Shown here: positions 49,930 to 61,786 of the stretch, piece by piece
Layout of the letters: every line of letters starts with the position of its first letter
Numbering within the stretch: the first letter of the stretch is position 1
From: Chrysogorgia sp. JL179-B06
Lineage: Eukaryota; Cnidaria; Anthozoa; Scleralcyonacea; Chrysogorgiidae
Length of the DNA: 64,000 bases
Assembly (NCBI GenBank): GCA_035772405.1
Contig: JAYKKM010000080.1
Span: 1,233,501-1,297,500 of the forward strand
Direction: 5' to 3'
Translations under genes and position numbers: made by a program
The notes under the pieces: generated by a model
What the model saw: the letters and a program-made list of their open reading frames with translations, nothing else
The model's database searches: none
Told to the model about the DNA's origin: nothing

Positions 49930-52900
49930 TTTAGAAGAAAGCTTCATCAAAGATAGAATTGTGGTCGCAATACGCGACGATAGCAACGCAAAAACGGCTA
50001 CTACAGCAGCAAGGGCTGACTCTGAAAACGTGTGTTGATACATGTAGATCATTCGAGTCAACAGCTCTCAAGATGAAAGCTATGAAAGGCAGTGAAAGTG
50101 TTGAAGTTGTAAGAAAACTGAAGCAAGAGAGACAGCAGAAAGGAAGTGGTTCCAGAACTTCCAAACCCCAGATACAGTGCAAGTACTGTGGAAAGAAACA
50201 TGTTGGAGACAAGCTCGAAAATATTTTTCCTGGGGAAAAACCTGCTCTGCATGCTCACTGTCTAACCACTTCGCTGCTGTAAGTCGGTGCAATACAAGAA
50301 AAATCCAATTAAAATGGTTGACACTGACTCAGAGGATGAAGATGATGAATATGTTGGATCCATCGATGCCCGGGAGATCAGCGCCATAGAGGGATGCGAG
50401 ACCAATACGAAATTGTATGCGACCATGATGCTCAACGGCCGGGAGGAGAAGTTCCAGTTAGATAGCGGAGCAACAGTCAACATACTTCCAAAGCGAGCGT
50501 ACAAGAAGCTGTATGGTCAAGATAGCATTAAGCAGTTAGATAATACCAATGTTATTCTAGCAATGTATAATAATGCAAAAGAGAAGCCACTAGGGAAAAA
50601 AATAGTAAGAGTTGTAAACCCTAAAAACAATAAACGTTATAGTGTTGAGTTTGTGGTAGTGAGGGGTAAATGTAAATCTCTATTAGGTGTCAAAGCTTGT
50701 CAACAAATGCAACTTATTTCAGTAAACAAAGAAAATATACAGATAGTAGAGGCACTGGAAATGAAAAAGTTGGAAGTGGAGAGTACGGAAACCAAGAAAC
50801 CGGAAATGAAGAAAACAACAGAACCGGAAATAAAGAAAACAACGGAACCGGAAATAAAGAAAACAACGGAACCGGAAATGAAGAAAACAACGGAACCGGA
50901 AATGAAAAAAAACAGAAGCAGAGAAATCCAGGAAACCAGCAATGAGAAGCGCCAACGGTCTAGCAGGTCTAACGAAAGCACAGATAAGCGAACAATACCG
51001 TGATGTATTTAAAGGCGAAGGCAAGCTAGAAGGAAAGCTGCATCTCCAGATTGACCCATCAGTTCCACCGGTCCAACTACCAGTAAGGAAAGTCCCACTG
51101 ACAGTAAAAGACAAGCCGAAAGAAGAATTAGACCGGCTAACTAACATTGGCATTATCACTCCCGTCAGTGTTACCAACAGATTGGATCTCAGTACGGTGG
51201 TAACTCTAAAGAAAGATGGACGGGTGAGGCTCTGTATCGATCCAAAGCCTCTGAATGCAGCTTTGAAACGTAACCATTATCCACTACCAACAATGGAAGA
51301 CATCTTACCAAACCTGTCGAAGGCTCGATACTTCGCAGTGCTTGATACTAAGAACGGATTCTGACATATTCAACTGGACGAAGAAAGCAGTTACGTTGCC
51401 ACCTTTGCTACTCCATGAGGGCGGTTTCGGTCGGTTGAGGATGCCGTTTGGAAGCTCTCCGGCACCTGAAGAGTTTCATCGTCGTCGCCTAGACATCACC
51501 TTGGAAGGTCTACAAGGATGCAAAGCAGTTGCAGACGACATACTAGTGTTTGGTGCAGGTGACACAGATGAAGATGCACTTAGAGACCACGACAAGAGGC
51601 TCCAAGACCTGTTTAGAGCGATGCCAAGAGAAAGGTATCGTTTTGAACGCCACCAAGATCCAATTAAGACGCACTGAAGTGCAGTACATGGGCACTTAGT
51701 ATCGGCTGACGGATTGAAAGCAGATCCCAACAAAGTGAAAGCGATCCAAGAAATGCCAGCACCCACCGATAAGCAGGGCGTACAGAGACTTTTGGGAATG
51801 GGCAAACTACGTTGCAGGCGCTTCGAACCAAAGCTCTCAGAGATCACCGCCCCACTACGAGATATTATCAAGAAAGAAAAGAGTTCACATGAGACGAAAT
51901 AGTACATGGTCACGCGCTTGAAGAGACAAAAAGAGTTCTTTCAGAGGCCCCTGTGTTGAAGTCTTGTGTTGAAGTCTGTGCGGAGACATCATGGTAATCG
52001 ACTCGAGATCAACGACAGAGAAGGACGTATTGAACAGATCAACATGCTAAAACATGTTGTAGTAAATGAAGAAATGCAGATGCGCCTACATGCAACGAAG
52101 CACTCAAGAAGACGAAGTCATGCGCGCTAGCTCTGGCAGAGGTTATTAAGTCAGGATGGTCTGATAAGAAAGAAGATCTGAAACAAGAACTGCATTAGTA
52201 CTTTCCATTTAGAGAATAACTTCTCACTGCAAGATGGTGCGATTCTGAAAGGTGAAACGAATTGTAATCCCTCGCAACATGAGAAACGAACTGATGGAAA
52301 CACTGTATTCAAGTCATCTTGGAATACAAGGATCGTTACGCAGAGCTAGAGAAGCGTGGTACTGGCCGAGAATGAACAAGGAAAATTGAAGAGTATATCT
52401 CGAAATGCAGTGTCTGCAATACGTTTTGCAGCAACCAGCAGAAGGAGCCCATGATCAGCCACGCCATACCCTCAACACCTTGGGAGTCTATATCTAGTGA
52501 CTTGTTCGAGTTCAATGGTAGAGACTATCTAGTGACGACCGACAGTTACTCTAACTTCCCTGAAGTTTGATCGTCTACATGAAAAGACAGCCAAGGAAGT
52601 GATCACTAAACTCAAGAGTCAAATGGCGAGGCATGGAATACCTCTGACGTTAATGAGTGACAACTGCCCACAATTTAACTCAAGAGAGTTCAGTCAATTT
52701 GCGGACAAGTACCAATTTGAACACATCACAAGTTCACCCAGATACCCCCAGTCAAACGGAAAGCGGGAGAACTCGGTGCGGACAGTTAAACGAATAATGC
52801 AAGAAGGCATTAGAAGCCGACACAGATCCGTGCTTAGCACTACTAGATTTCCGAAATACCCCATCGGAGATGCTGGGAAGTTCACCATCACAGTGACTGT

Positions 52901-53010
52901 TTGGAAGAAGGACCAGAACACGGTTACCAATAACAAGCAAGCTTCTCAAGCTAGAAACCGTCACAAATACCAGTCCGAAGCTGAAACAAAGCGAGGCAAA
53001 ACAAGCCTTC
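49930..53010 (+). pseudogene. Ty3/Gypsy retrotransposon gag-pol relic
   Basis: In order along the plus strand: gag C-terminus with a zinc knuckle CKYCGKKH (50170); protease QLDSGATVNILP (50455); an interdomain array of the TTEPEIKK octapeptide (about 50810-50915); and reverse transcriptase with FAVLDTKNGF (51330), RMPFGSSPAPEEF and VADDILVFG (51530). The integrase follows with a H2C2-like part (CSVCNTFC, about 52410), SSDLFEFNGRDYLV carrying its first aspartate, and MSDNCPQFNS with NGKRENSVRTVKR at about 52650-52790. A tryptophan codon after KNGF has become TGA at 51362, and several frameshifts separate the domains, so it is inactive. No 3' LTR is apparent before the triplet repeats at 53019. 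Confidence 0.75.
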
Positions 53011-53018
53011 TACTATGA

Positions 53019-53345
53019 CAAGTGGTGGTGGTGGTGGTGGTGGTGGTGGTGGTGTTGGTGGTGGTGGTCGTGGTGGTGGTGGTGGTGGTGGTCGTGGTGG
53101 TGGTCGTAGTCAGGGTGTTATTTATAGTGGTGGTAGTCGTGGCGATCGTCGTATAGTTGTCGTGGTGTTGGTCGAGTTGGTGGTCGTGTCGCTGGTCGTG
53201 TTGGTCGTCCTGGTGGTCGTCGTAGTGGTGGTGGTTTTGCTGGTCGTGGTGGTGGCGGCGGTGGTCGTGTTGGTGGTCGTGGTGGCGGCGGTGGTCATCC
53301 TGGTTGTGTTGGTGGTCGTGTTGGTCGTCGTGCTGGTGGTCGTGT
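53019..53345 (+). repeat. GGT/CGT triplet-repeat tract, about 330 bp
   Basis: GGTGGTGGTCGTGGTGGTGG-type repeats. Open frames of glycine/valine runs across it have no biological meaning. Confidence 0.85.
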
Positions 53346-53560
53346 TGGTTCCTGGTACGTATTTGAATCAGTTCTATTATATACTGCTCTTAGGGCTCTT
53401 TCCCGAACTCGATCCAGCTTTCTCTCATCAGAGGACCGACAGAAATGCCACACCAAGTGACAGTACATTAGATGTGGCACGATCGCTGATTTATAAAGTT
53501 GTAGTTTGTGTCGATGTTGGAATTAGCTTGCGAATGGCGTGATATCACACCAACCTTCTG
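53340..53560 (-). pseudogene. LINE reverse-transcriptase C-terminal fragment
   Basis: The minus strand reads MPHLMYCHLVWHFC, then DRVRERALRAVYN, the signature YC..VW.FC followed by R..ERALR of CR1-like LINE reverse transcriptases. It is cut by the triplet repeat. Dead fragment. Confidence 0.6.
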
Positions 53561-54021
53561 ACTACTTCTTCTACGCAAAGTAGTGACGCGTTTGTTTAAA
53601 ATTAAGCTGGTCATCCACATTTACGCCAGTATCTGGCTAAAATTTATCATAATTAGCCTTTTATATTTAGTAAGTCATTAACTTCTTTTTCAGTAGTAGA
53701 AATACGAGGTATTGATTTCGGATTTAGATTTTCAGCAGATTCTGGAAGAATGCATCAGCATTGTTCAGCCAACATTTTTTGGCAAAAATATTCATTAAGT
53801 AGCCTGAGCCTTCTCCTTGGCATCAGTTGATCATATTAAGAAGACTGGATTTTTTCCCCGTATATGGATTTCACTATATGCTCCACCATTTTGTGGGCCA
53901 AGAAATAAGCGACGTTGTCGTATTTATTTGCTGTTTATAACTTTCCCACGTATAGATATAGTTTTGTATCGAGAATGAAGTTTAAGCAATCTGTTTCTTT
54001 TTATAATCCATTTCCTAATTA
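53561..54021. other. Intron, nothing recognised
   Basis: AT-rich. I see no coding signal or repeat. Confidence 0.4.
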
Positions 54022-54617
54022 ATGAATTCATCCTTTGATCCATTGCGTTACGCAATGACTACTATAAGGTTCATTCCTGGAAATTTGCGTAATGTAATGG
54101 TCACTGTCTTGACGATTATTTGTTTCATGCGCGTCTTGTATTTCATGCGAATCTTCATCCGAAGCATGAAAATAATTTTGATATTTGTCTTGCCGATCGC
54201 GGTTTTCTATTTCTTCAGATTCTTAGTCTTCATCGGGTTCTTTTTCACCAGAATCACTTTCGTCCACACCAGTATCATCTGCATCTTCTCTTTCGCTTTC
54301 ATCTGAATCACTCTCGTCCACATCAGTGTCATCAGTTGTGCCAGTGAAGTTCCGAATATTCAACTGTGAGGGGAGGCGTTAAGAAATAGTCATTAGGTGA
54401 ATCAGAAATCCCTGGGGGATATGACGGACTTTGTTGGCTTTGAAGCAATGACAACGTTGACCTGATTGTTGATCTGGCTCATGAATTGAAACTTTGTTTC
54501 TTTGAGGCCACCGCGAGGCTTTTTGAACAGCTTCTGAAGCTTATTTTGATGACTATTTTGAAAGTGAAGTTGATTTTGAAATTGATTTTGGAATTCCTGG
54601 AAACGGTTGTCATTCAT
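54022..54617 (-). pseudogene. Acidic/glutamine-rich ORF relic of unknown element
   Basis: The minus strand starts MNDNRFQEFQNQFQNQLHFQ and continues KKPRGGLKETKFQF, a helical segment. After a frameshift it has a long acidic stretch (DESEREDADDTGVDESDSGE). The K..F.....QF arrangement recalls the first ORF of some tyrosine-recombinase elements, but I am not confident. It looks decayed, with no intact start-to-stop frame over the whole region. Confidence 0.3.
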
Positions 54618-54737
54618 TCGAGTAAAGGGTTATACTCTTTTCATTTGGCGTAAGGAACGGTGATTCTACAATCTGCTTCATCTGTTGATCCAGTTGTACA
54701 TAGCGTACAGGGTGGGTGATTGTTGATACGATCGCTT

Positions 54738-55305
54738 TCCGATAGGTCCGCACTAGAGGCAATCCACCGAGGGTCTTTCAACCGAGTGGGGACTAGGACT
54801 AGTTACTATATTACCAACTGTTTTTGACTGTTTTGAACTGTTTTTAGGAGTACATGATTAAAGACCAATAATCGGCAATTGTCAAATGCTTTTAGATTAC
54901 CAATAATGGGTAATTCTACAACAGTAAATTGTTGGATTCTAGAACCCAACCCCAACACAAACAGAAATCCTAACCCTAAACCCACACCCAATCCCTGCCT
55001 TCAACTTCATTGTAACCCTAACTCCCAACCTGTGTGTTTTAAAAAATTAAGAAACTTGAATAATTTAGCAAATAGTCGTAGTCCCCACTTGGTTGGGTTA
55101 GGATTGGTGTTGTGTTGGGGTTTGAGTTCTAGAATCCTACAATATATTGTTGTGGAATTACCCATTATTGGTAATCTAAGAGTATTTGACAATTGACGAT
55201 TATTGGTAATCTAAGAGAAATATAATTTAGCAACTAGTACTAGTCCCCATCTCGGTTAAAGACCCTCAGTGGATTGCCTCTAGTGCTGACCTTTCCGATA
55301 TAGCG
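54738..55305. mobile_element. Foldback MITE with long inverted arms
   Basis: The left arm (GCACTAGAGGCAATCCACCG, then GGACTAGGACTAGT) is repeated inverted at 55235-55295 (ACTAGTACTAGTCC, then GTGGATTGCCTCTAGTGC). Inner arms (AATAATGGGTAATTCTAC and GAATTACCCATTATTGG) pair at about 54901 and 55155. The centre has irregular CCTAACCCTAAACCC words that are telomere-like but too few and irregular to be telomeric. Confidence 0.65.
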
Positions 55306-55780
55306 ATTCAGGTTTTGTTGACCAGCGGTATTTTCTGCGGGTGGTACGTTTGTTTTTAATCTACGTTGGTCCTCGGTTGCGGGTTTGAGATCAAGCATGA
55401 GATAACCCTGAGCACGACTCATCACTTCCTCGTAAACTTTTCATAAAATGTTGAAACATGCATGCCAGGGTTAGCTTGTCGCGTTAAGACGAGATTTATT
55501 GCTTGTCCAGCGGAGATTTGAATAGTACGATATATTGAGCATTGAGGCTGATATTTCTTGTTTCTTTGCCTTGATGAAATTTCGATGATTACTCCTTTTT
55601 GTGAATAGGTGGGTTATGCGTTTATCTCCAGCTCACTGAGCCATACGATCATGAAGCACGATAAGGTTGCGTTCAGAGAAAAAAGTCCTTTTCGGCAATC
55701 TAAAAAGTCCTTTTCGGCAATGTCATCGGATATTCCTTCGTTGAGTGCAATAACCGGTATAGTTGTGATCATATCCAAGT
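55306..55780. other. Intron with a weak minus-strand ORF
   Basis: The frame at 55240-55425 (MMSRAQGYLMLDLKPATEDQ, minus strand) has natural-looking composition and may be a transposon relic. I cannot name it. GAAAAAAGTCCTTTTCGGCAA is partly duplicated at 55676-55720. Confidence 0.3.
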
Positions 55781-55799
55781 ACAGTACTGCCTAGAAGTA

Positions 55800-55935
55800 A
55801 CCTAACGAAAACCTAGGTCGAACCTAGGTTGAACCTCGGTGCAACCTAGGGTCAACCTAAATCTCACCTCGGTTGATCCTAGGTGGCACCTAGGTCTCAC
55901 TTCGGTCTAACCTCGGTCTAACCTAGGTTTAACCT
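55800..55935. repeat. AACCTAGGT subterminal repeats
   Basis: About eleven variants of AACCTAGGTCG (10-12 bp: AACCTAGGTTG, AACCTCGGTGC, CACCTAGGTCT) directly inside the left terminus. They may be transposase binding sites. Confidence 0.65.
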
Positions 55936-57409
55936 TTCGTAAACAAGCGCGGTTCTCACGTCGGAAATTATACGACACGTTCCGGAACGAGTAGATTTTT
56001 CCGAAGTTTGGCGTCCTTTGGCCATTTGAGAAAACCGCGTCAAACCATAAGGTTCACTCCATCGTTTCTTAAATAATGGAGAAATTATCGCAATAAGCCA
56101 GGGAACGAATTGTTTCGCTTTGGTCTTCATCAGTTACGATAACAAAAATCGCGGACATCCTTGAATTCAAACATCGAGATCGGCTTTAAATTTTATATCT
56201 TTCTCGGTATCGACGAAATGGTGGGAATCTGCGAGATGTGCCACGTGTTGAAAGCAAACCGCTTTTGAAAAAGTAACACTTGAAGTTCATCGAGGAAACA
56301 ATGAAAGCGAATGACGAATTAAACATCTGCTGAAAATAAATATCAAACTGGTGGACGATATGCGCCCGTTGATGCTCCCACGGAGGCATGAAAAATTCGC
56401 GTTATTGCCAGTTTGTTTGAGAGTCAAACAAAATAAAGAGGCTTCTTGTTCTGTTTGAATGCCTTAGCGGTAAAAGACGCGTTCGAGGACGTCATTTTTT
56501 ACGGACGAGACTAGTGTCCAAATCGAACAATATGCACGTGCATATCACTGGCAATATCACTAGCAAACTGAACAATGAACCGTTTCAAACGTCGAACTTC
56601 TCATGTGCCGAAACATTAGGTTCAACCATGCTGATTAATATTAATATCAAAAATATTATCGGCATAGGCATAACAAAAATTCTTGTAACGAATAAATCAC
56701 CTAAACGCAGCGCGCAGGTCTATATATTATTCTCGTTTTAAAGCGGCTTTTTGTGTTTACATTCGTATATTTGGTTCGTATATTTTACCGACAGCCGGCC
56801 ATCTCAATTTATAAGCATATCAACAGGAGGATTTACATATATTCAACCAATAATTATTAAGACTTTAATACCTTCAGGCGATGCTTTAGACGTCCCTTTC
56901 GTTTTCCTTGGGTACCTTCTTTACGGAAACCTTAGCATTCTTTTATGATATTATACCTCGCTGGCACAGAATAATAATCAAATTCCGGTGGATTTGACAC
57001 TGGCACTATTAAACTTGCACTTTTCAGTATTTCGAATGAAAAAAACGCGAATGGTGTGCATATAGTATAGTGCATTGACAAACGGGGGAATTGTGATTAT
57101 CATGTTTAACAATGAAGCAATTTTCGCGTGGGCTAAAATGTCACTTCAAGCGTTTGGTTGTTTGTGATAGTTTAATAGGTTGTGGAAAATGGGGCCAAAC
57201 CGCTAAAGTCGATTTTAATAACAATAGTTTCAGATTTTTTGCTGTGCGAAGTTACTCCGTAATCCGAAGCACGCGTTTAAAAGAAAACTGAACCGACAGT
57301 AAAGTGAAAAGATGATGAACTGCCAAATGGCAACGAAATACTGACACTTTCTGCGAGCGGGAGCCCTAGATCAGAGTATAATTACTGAAGGCCTCCGCAC
57401 ACACATAAA

Positions 57410-57810
57410 TTAGTCAGTTCGCCACACATAAAGTCAGTTCGCTACACACATTAAGTCAGTTCACTACAACTCATCATTTGTTAAAAAACAATCAACTTGA
57501 TTTGTTTAATACGTATTTACTAAACAGATCACACAAATAATGACAGTGCAACATGCGTTATACATCTTAGATGGAATCTAAGCGATGCATGTCGTCCATC
57601 GCCAATGCGCGCTGCCATTAATGCTCTCAGTCTTTTGCCAAGCTAATTTTTTTAACGCAGTTTTGTTGAAATAACTGGTATACAACAATAAGTAATAATA
57701 TGCCGTCCATTCGGAATCGCCAACGCGCTTTCGGTGATATATACAGTATTCCGCTTTCCGTTTATGTGTGTAGCGAACTGACTTTATGTGTGTGGCGAAC
57801 TGACTCTAGG
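57410..57810. repeat. Nested inverted repeat, CACACATAAAGTCAGTTCGC
   Basis: ACACATAAAGTCAGTTCGCTA-type units occur three times at 57410-57470. Their inverse (TAGCGAACTGACTTTATGTG) occurs twice at 57764-57806, enclosing about 300 bp. It is a small element nested in the 55782 element. Confidence 0.6.
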
Positions 57811-58354
57811 TTTAGCGAAACCGACCGGTTACCTCCGTTCCAAAACGTCACGGGGTTTTAAACGCGCGTTCGGAAGTTCGTTGGCATTCGACATTTATAT
57901 GCTTAGTTCCAAATCTAAAACTGATCACGGCCGAGAAAAGAATGACACAATGCGGAACTTCTAATCGTCTGAAAGTAAACTGAAACCGACAGATCGTGAT
58001 TTTGGACATTGGTGGTGCCATTTGCCCGAACAAACTATAACTCCAAACCATATTCCAAACGCCGATCACTGTGTCTTTAACGAAAATCTTTCAAGGAGAT
58101 TGTTAGCCACGCGAAAACTATTCATTCATTCATTTGATAATAATCACAAACTCACTGGTTGGTTTCAACAAATCAAAAGTCCGCTTGTTTACACAGCACT
58201 CTACTTTTTACACCGAGAGTAATATTTGATTTTGGATGGGACGGCATACTGTCATACTGTTATTGACACACGCGCGTTACTGAATAGTCGGACAAGGTCG
58301 GAACCCGAAGTGTTTAGTCGACGTAGTTTTTCTCATGCGGTTGGTTTTGTCGAC

Positions 58355-58465
58355 CGCAACCTCACCGCTAATCCACCGCAACCTCACCGCCAATTGACCG
58401 CTAATCCACCGCAACCTCACCGCTAATCCACCGCAACCCCACCGCTAAATGACCGCAACCGCAGT
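58355..58465. repeat. CCGCAACCTCACCGCTAAT subterminal repeats
   Basis: Tandem words CCGCAACCTCACCGCTAATC and variants fill the right subterminal region of the 55782 element. The sequence differs from that of the left array. Confidence 0.65.
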
Positions 58466-58490
58466 GTTAGGTTATTTCTAGGCAGTACTG

Positions 58491-59740
58491 TACATGGGCT
58501 GCCATTGTCCATAATATCAAATGATACGTTCAGGTTGGGGACTGATGGTTACTTGAGCGTTTTCCAAAAGCTTTCTTACCCAAGCGGTCTTACCACTCTT
58601 GGTGCATCATTGTCAAACCATTGTCAAGACAGGTGGGCAGGTCGATTAATTCTCCCCATGCATGTTCTTTGTATGACGCCTTAAATTGCTTCGTATCGTG
58701 AAGTTCTTTCCGCATATATGACAGGCATAGGACATCAACTTCAACCTTGACAAAGGTCAGCAACTTAACAAATGCTCAAAACATTAGTTAGTGTATTTAT
58801 CCTGTTTGCTGATCCCTGATCTTAGATCATCCCGGATCAAATGTGATCACATGTATATTTCACATCTTTCACACATATGAAAAATCACATGATTCAAAAT
58901 CATACCGGTATATGAAATATTTACCTGTGATCACATGTGAAAAATCATATTTAATCACATGCAATACTTTAGACCCAAATACAGCTACCTTAGACCCAAA
59001 TACACAAATTACAGGATCAAAATTGTTTTATTAAATAATTTATAAATACTATTACCAAAACACCATGACTCACATATATATATATAAATATTAAGCAATT
59101 ACTGGATACTGATATTGATGATTCTTGATTTCAAACTTTAAAAGGTAGGGAACATCGTGAACAGCCACAGCACCATGTGTGCCAATGGTTTCCCCACATG
59201 CCTTTGTTATCCCTTGTCACAAATATAGAAGGAAAAACAATGCCACCCAGGGTACAGCACATATATACAAGATTTAGCGTGACCAGTGCTTTGGTTTCCA
59301 GGGCCCCAATCGGACACGCGGTCCGTCACCAGCGCGGGGGCTCCCAAATCGTGGGACCCGTAGCATTTGCTACATGTGCTACTGTGCTAATCCGGCCATG
59401 TGCAAATCATTAAACTAAAACGTATTAAAATATTATTTACAAACACAAAAATATGCGAGGGATCATATGCGAGCTCGCGTAACGCAAATTACTTCGTTCA
59501 TCACGCCGTTTCGTCATTTAGAAACGTTTTGATATAACCAAATCTCAGATACAGTAAAAATGTTCAAACTGTTGAACAAGAACTAATTAACTGATTTCTT
59601 CACATTTACTTTCAATATCCTGGCGTTTATATGGCCTAGACTTTTGGCGTTTATATGGCCTAATGAATGTATAAATAAATTATTTTATAAATTGTCATTT
59701 TGAACTTTATCCCAGTAATATAAATTTATTTATTTTATAG
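58491..59740. other. Intron with short palindromes
   Basis: Around 58835-58965 the words TGATCACATG and AAAAATCACATG recur in both orientations. TTTGGCGTTTATATGGCCTA is duplicated at about 59618-59662. No gene is recognised. It ends in the acceptor-like TTATTTTATAG. Confidence 0.35.
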
Positions 59741-59797
59741 AGTATTTGGAGTAACCGAAGAATTTCTTGAGAAAGACAAAACAACAAACGTCACAAA
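59741..59797 (+). CDS. Candidate short exon (possible shortened LRR)
   Basis: Acceptor-like TTTATTTTATAG, 57 open bases, donor GTAAGTAAAG. With the same one-base lead and two-base end as the LRR exons it reads VFGVTEEFLEKDKTTNVTK. The EEFLEK..TNVT part resembles an LRR exon with five residues deleted. Phase agreement supports it, but length and consensus do not fully fit. Confidence 0.4.
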
Positions 59798-60040
59798 GTA
59801 AGTAAAGTGAAGAGGAATTATGATTCCCCAAATCCCATACATTGTAGGTATTATCAATATAATTATCGTATTTGCATAGTTTATGTGAAGAAAACGTGCA
59901 ATTGTGTGAAAAGTTTGGTAAAATGAAATTTTTACAATGAAATTTGAATATGAATAGTAACAAGCAAAGTCTAGTAGAATCTTGAGAAATCACAATCCGG
60001 ACCACAGATAGTATCTTACGTGATGTAATTTAACATTTAG
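59798..60040. other. Short intron between candidate exons
   Basis: 243 bp from GTAAGTAAAG to ACATTTAG. No other feature. Confidence 0.35.
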
Positions 60041-60097
60041 TTCATCCAAGACGTCGGTAGACAGTGAACAACCAAATGCTAATATTCTAACAAAACA
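60041..60097 (+). CDS. Candidate short exon, Ser/Asn-rich
   Basis: After TAACATTTAG, 57 open bases are followed by the donor GTAAGTAATT. In the phase of the other exons it reads SSKTSVDSEQPNANILTKQ. It has no LRR character. Same length and phase as the candidate at 59741. It may be an alternative or decoy exon. Confidence 0.3.
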
Positions 60098-60454
60098 GTA
60101 AGTAATTTCAACTTATTTCTATTTCTGAATAGTCTTATTTATTGATTCAATTTTTCCATACATAGAGATTTTCAGTTTTTCATACAGGTTTTCAGTCCTG
60201 TGAAAAATATGCAAAAATCAAGCCATGTTGGTATACCTAACAAAATATACTAATTATAATTCCATTGTTGAAGTACACCAACATGGCGAGTATGACGTAA
60301 AATGAAAACAATCCATAGGCACACTGCAAACAGGAGATTTTAGGCCAATTCGCTAGTGTCAGTTTTACACAGGACGAGAAATATGGCAATGAGGCCAACT
60401 CTTAAACACGTATAATACCCATTTATTTTTTGAGATGGAATAACACTTATTAGC

Positions 60455-60530
60455 CAAGAGCGAGGTCTGTACGGGCGAAAGTCTGCGCGAAAAACCGAAG
60501 GTAAATTATTTACCGTACAGACTGAGCAAA
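60455..60530. repeat. Solo terminal hairpin of Crypton-like family
   Basis: GAGCGAGGTCTGTACGGGCG pairs with CCGTACAGACTGAGC, followed by TTATATGGCTTTC. This matches the layout of the ends at 9095 and 14482 (GAGGTCTGTACAG then ATTATATGGC). No recombinase gene is next to it. Confidence 0.5.
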
Positions 60531-60677
60531 TGAGCTTATATGGCTTTCTTCACTGATCTCTGTTTTTGACACTCTATCGCCTTCTGATGCTGCTGTTCCC
60601 CATACCTGTTCGCCTGTACGTTTCCGCTTCATTTTTACACCAGTTAGATATTTATTTGACGTGTTTTTAGATGAATA

Positions 60678-60920
60678 ACTTAAAGTCCATATCCGGGTTT
60701 TGGGGATTTTACATCTTTGTGATCTTTGTAATCTCTTGGAAATGACTTACTGTTGCACAGAAAATGGCGTAAAAGCAGGTATACGCAAAAACATTGCACA
60801 TTTATTCACCCAATGAAATTCAATGAAAGTTTGGGAATTGAGGGAATTTTGTCTAAACAGCTGTGTTTAAAGTGCAGAGGCAAACTTTCTTTACTAGAAC
60901 CAAAGGATAACGAATATGTA
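60678..60920 (+). repeat. Dispersed repeat, second copy of 37921
   Basis: GGTTTTGGGGATTTTACATC, CAAAAACATTGCACA and TTTTGTCTAAACAG match the copy at 37921-38245 in order and orientation. About 60 bp present there are missing here. Confidence 0.6.
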
Positions 60921-61786
60921 AAATCTCCAAACCCGGATAATCACTTTAGAAAGAAAAGCAATACTGTTCGTTTTGTAGCGCATTTTATTACTCGATATTT
61001 TCAAGAAATTTTATTCAAATCAATTGGGATTTTTTCCTACCTAAACGTACCATCCTGAAAAAGGGTATGGCCCTCGGTGTATGCAACAGTGGTGACATAT
61101 TCGTCACACAAGATTCAGGACCTCTCGTGAACCAATCAGCGTGCATTATTTTGTGTATAAACCTGAAAACAAGATCAGCCATGTAATAAAGTTGGTTACT
61201 TTAATTTTTCTGAATATTCTCGTTCAATAACAATACAATCAATTTTGCTAATTTTTTTAGGCTTGAAAACCAAAACTCAATCAATAAGCTTCCTGGACTC
61301 TTAGTTGCGAGAGCGACCGAGGCAAAAGTCATGTTAGTTCTCAATTTATAGTGCATTTAATATTATTATACAAATAATCGTAATTATTTAATATAATGCA
61401 ACCGAATATATAACGTAGTGAAGTGATAAACTTGTCAATGCTTTTCATCCCCATGTGTTCAACGAACGTTTTTCCTTTATTTAATCATTCTGAAGTTATT
61501 GTATTTATTTAGCATTGGTAAATAATTCCCTTGCAGGATTTTGTTTTTGTTCCGCGTACCTGCTACTTATTAGCATCATTATTAGCAATAATGTCAAGGT
61601 AATTTAATCAGTTAATACAGTTCCTAAGAAAACGGAGGAAATTTTCCAGTCATAAAATATGCATACAGTGCACGAACTTGGTAAATTATTTTGTGGCTCC
61701 TTTGCAACTAAATTTTTTATACACCGTTGTTGTCCTAATCATCTTAAGGTTCCTTACAATATTTTTACATTTCTCATGTTTTTTAG
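60921..61786. other. Intron, nothing recognised
   Basis: AT-rich, ending in the acceptor GTTTTTTAG at 61786. No gene or repeat that I can support. Confidence 0.4.

Larger units (their letters stand above)
55782..58490. mobile_element. 2.7-kb element with 25-bp TIRs and TA flanks
   Basis: CAGTACTGCCTAGAAGTAAC at 55782 and the inverse of CAGTACTGCCTAGAAATAAC ending at 58490 are the termini, flanked by TA. Just inside lie two different tandem arrays. A nested inverted repeat sits at 57410-57810. Minus-strand frames at 55918-56130 and 56186-56389 could be transposase pieces, but I recognise none. A Tc1/mariner link is suggested only by the TA duplication and CAGT start. Confidence 0.55.

Noticed and set aside
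50697..50945. Asparagine/glycine-rich frame and its antisense phenylalanine-rich frame
   Set aside because: Both are other-frame readings of the TTEPEIKK octapeptide array in the Gypsy relic.
53015..53542. 175-residue glycine/valine-rich frame
   Set aside because: It is a direct translation of a GGT/CGT microsatellite.
54940..55120. CCTAACCCTAAACCC words suggesting a telomere or interstitial telomeric repeat
   Set aside because: Too few, irregular and placed at the centre of a foldback MITE. They do not match a regular TTAGGG array.
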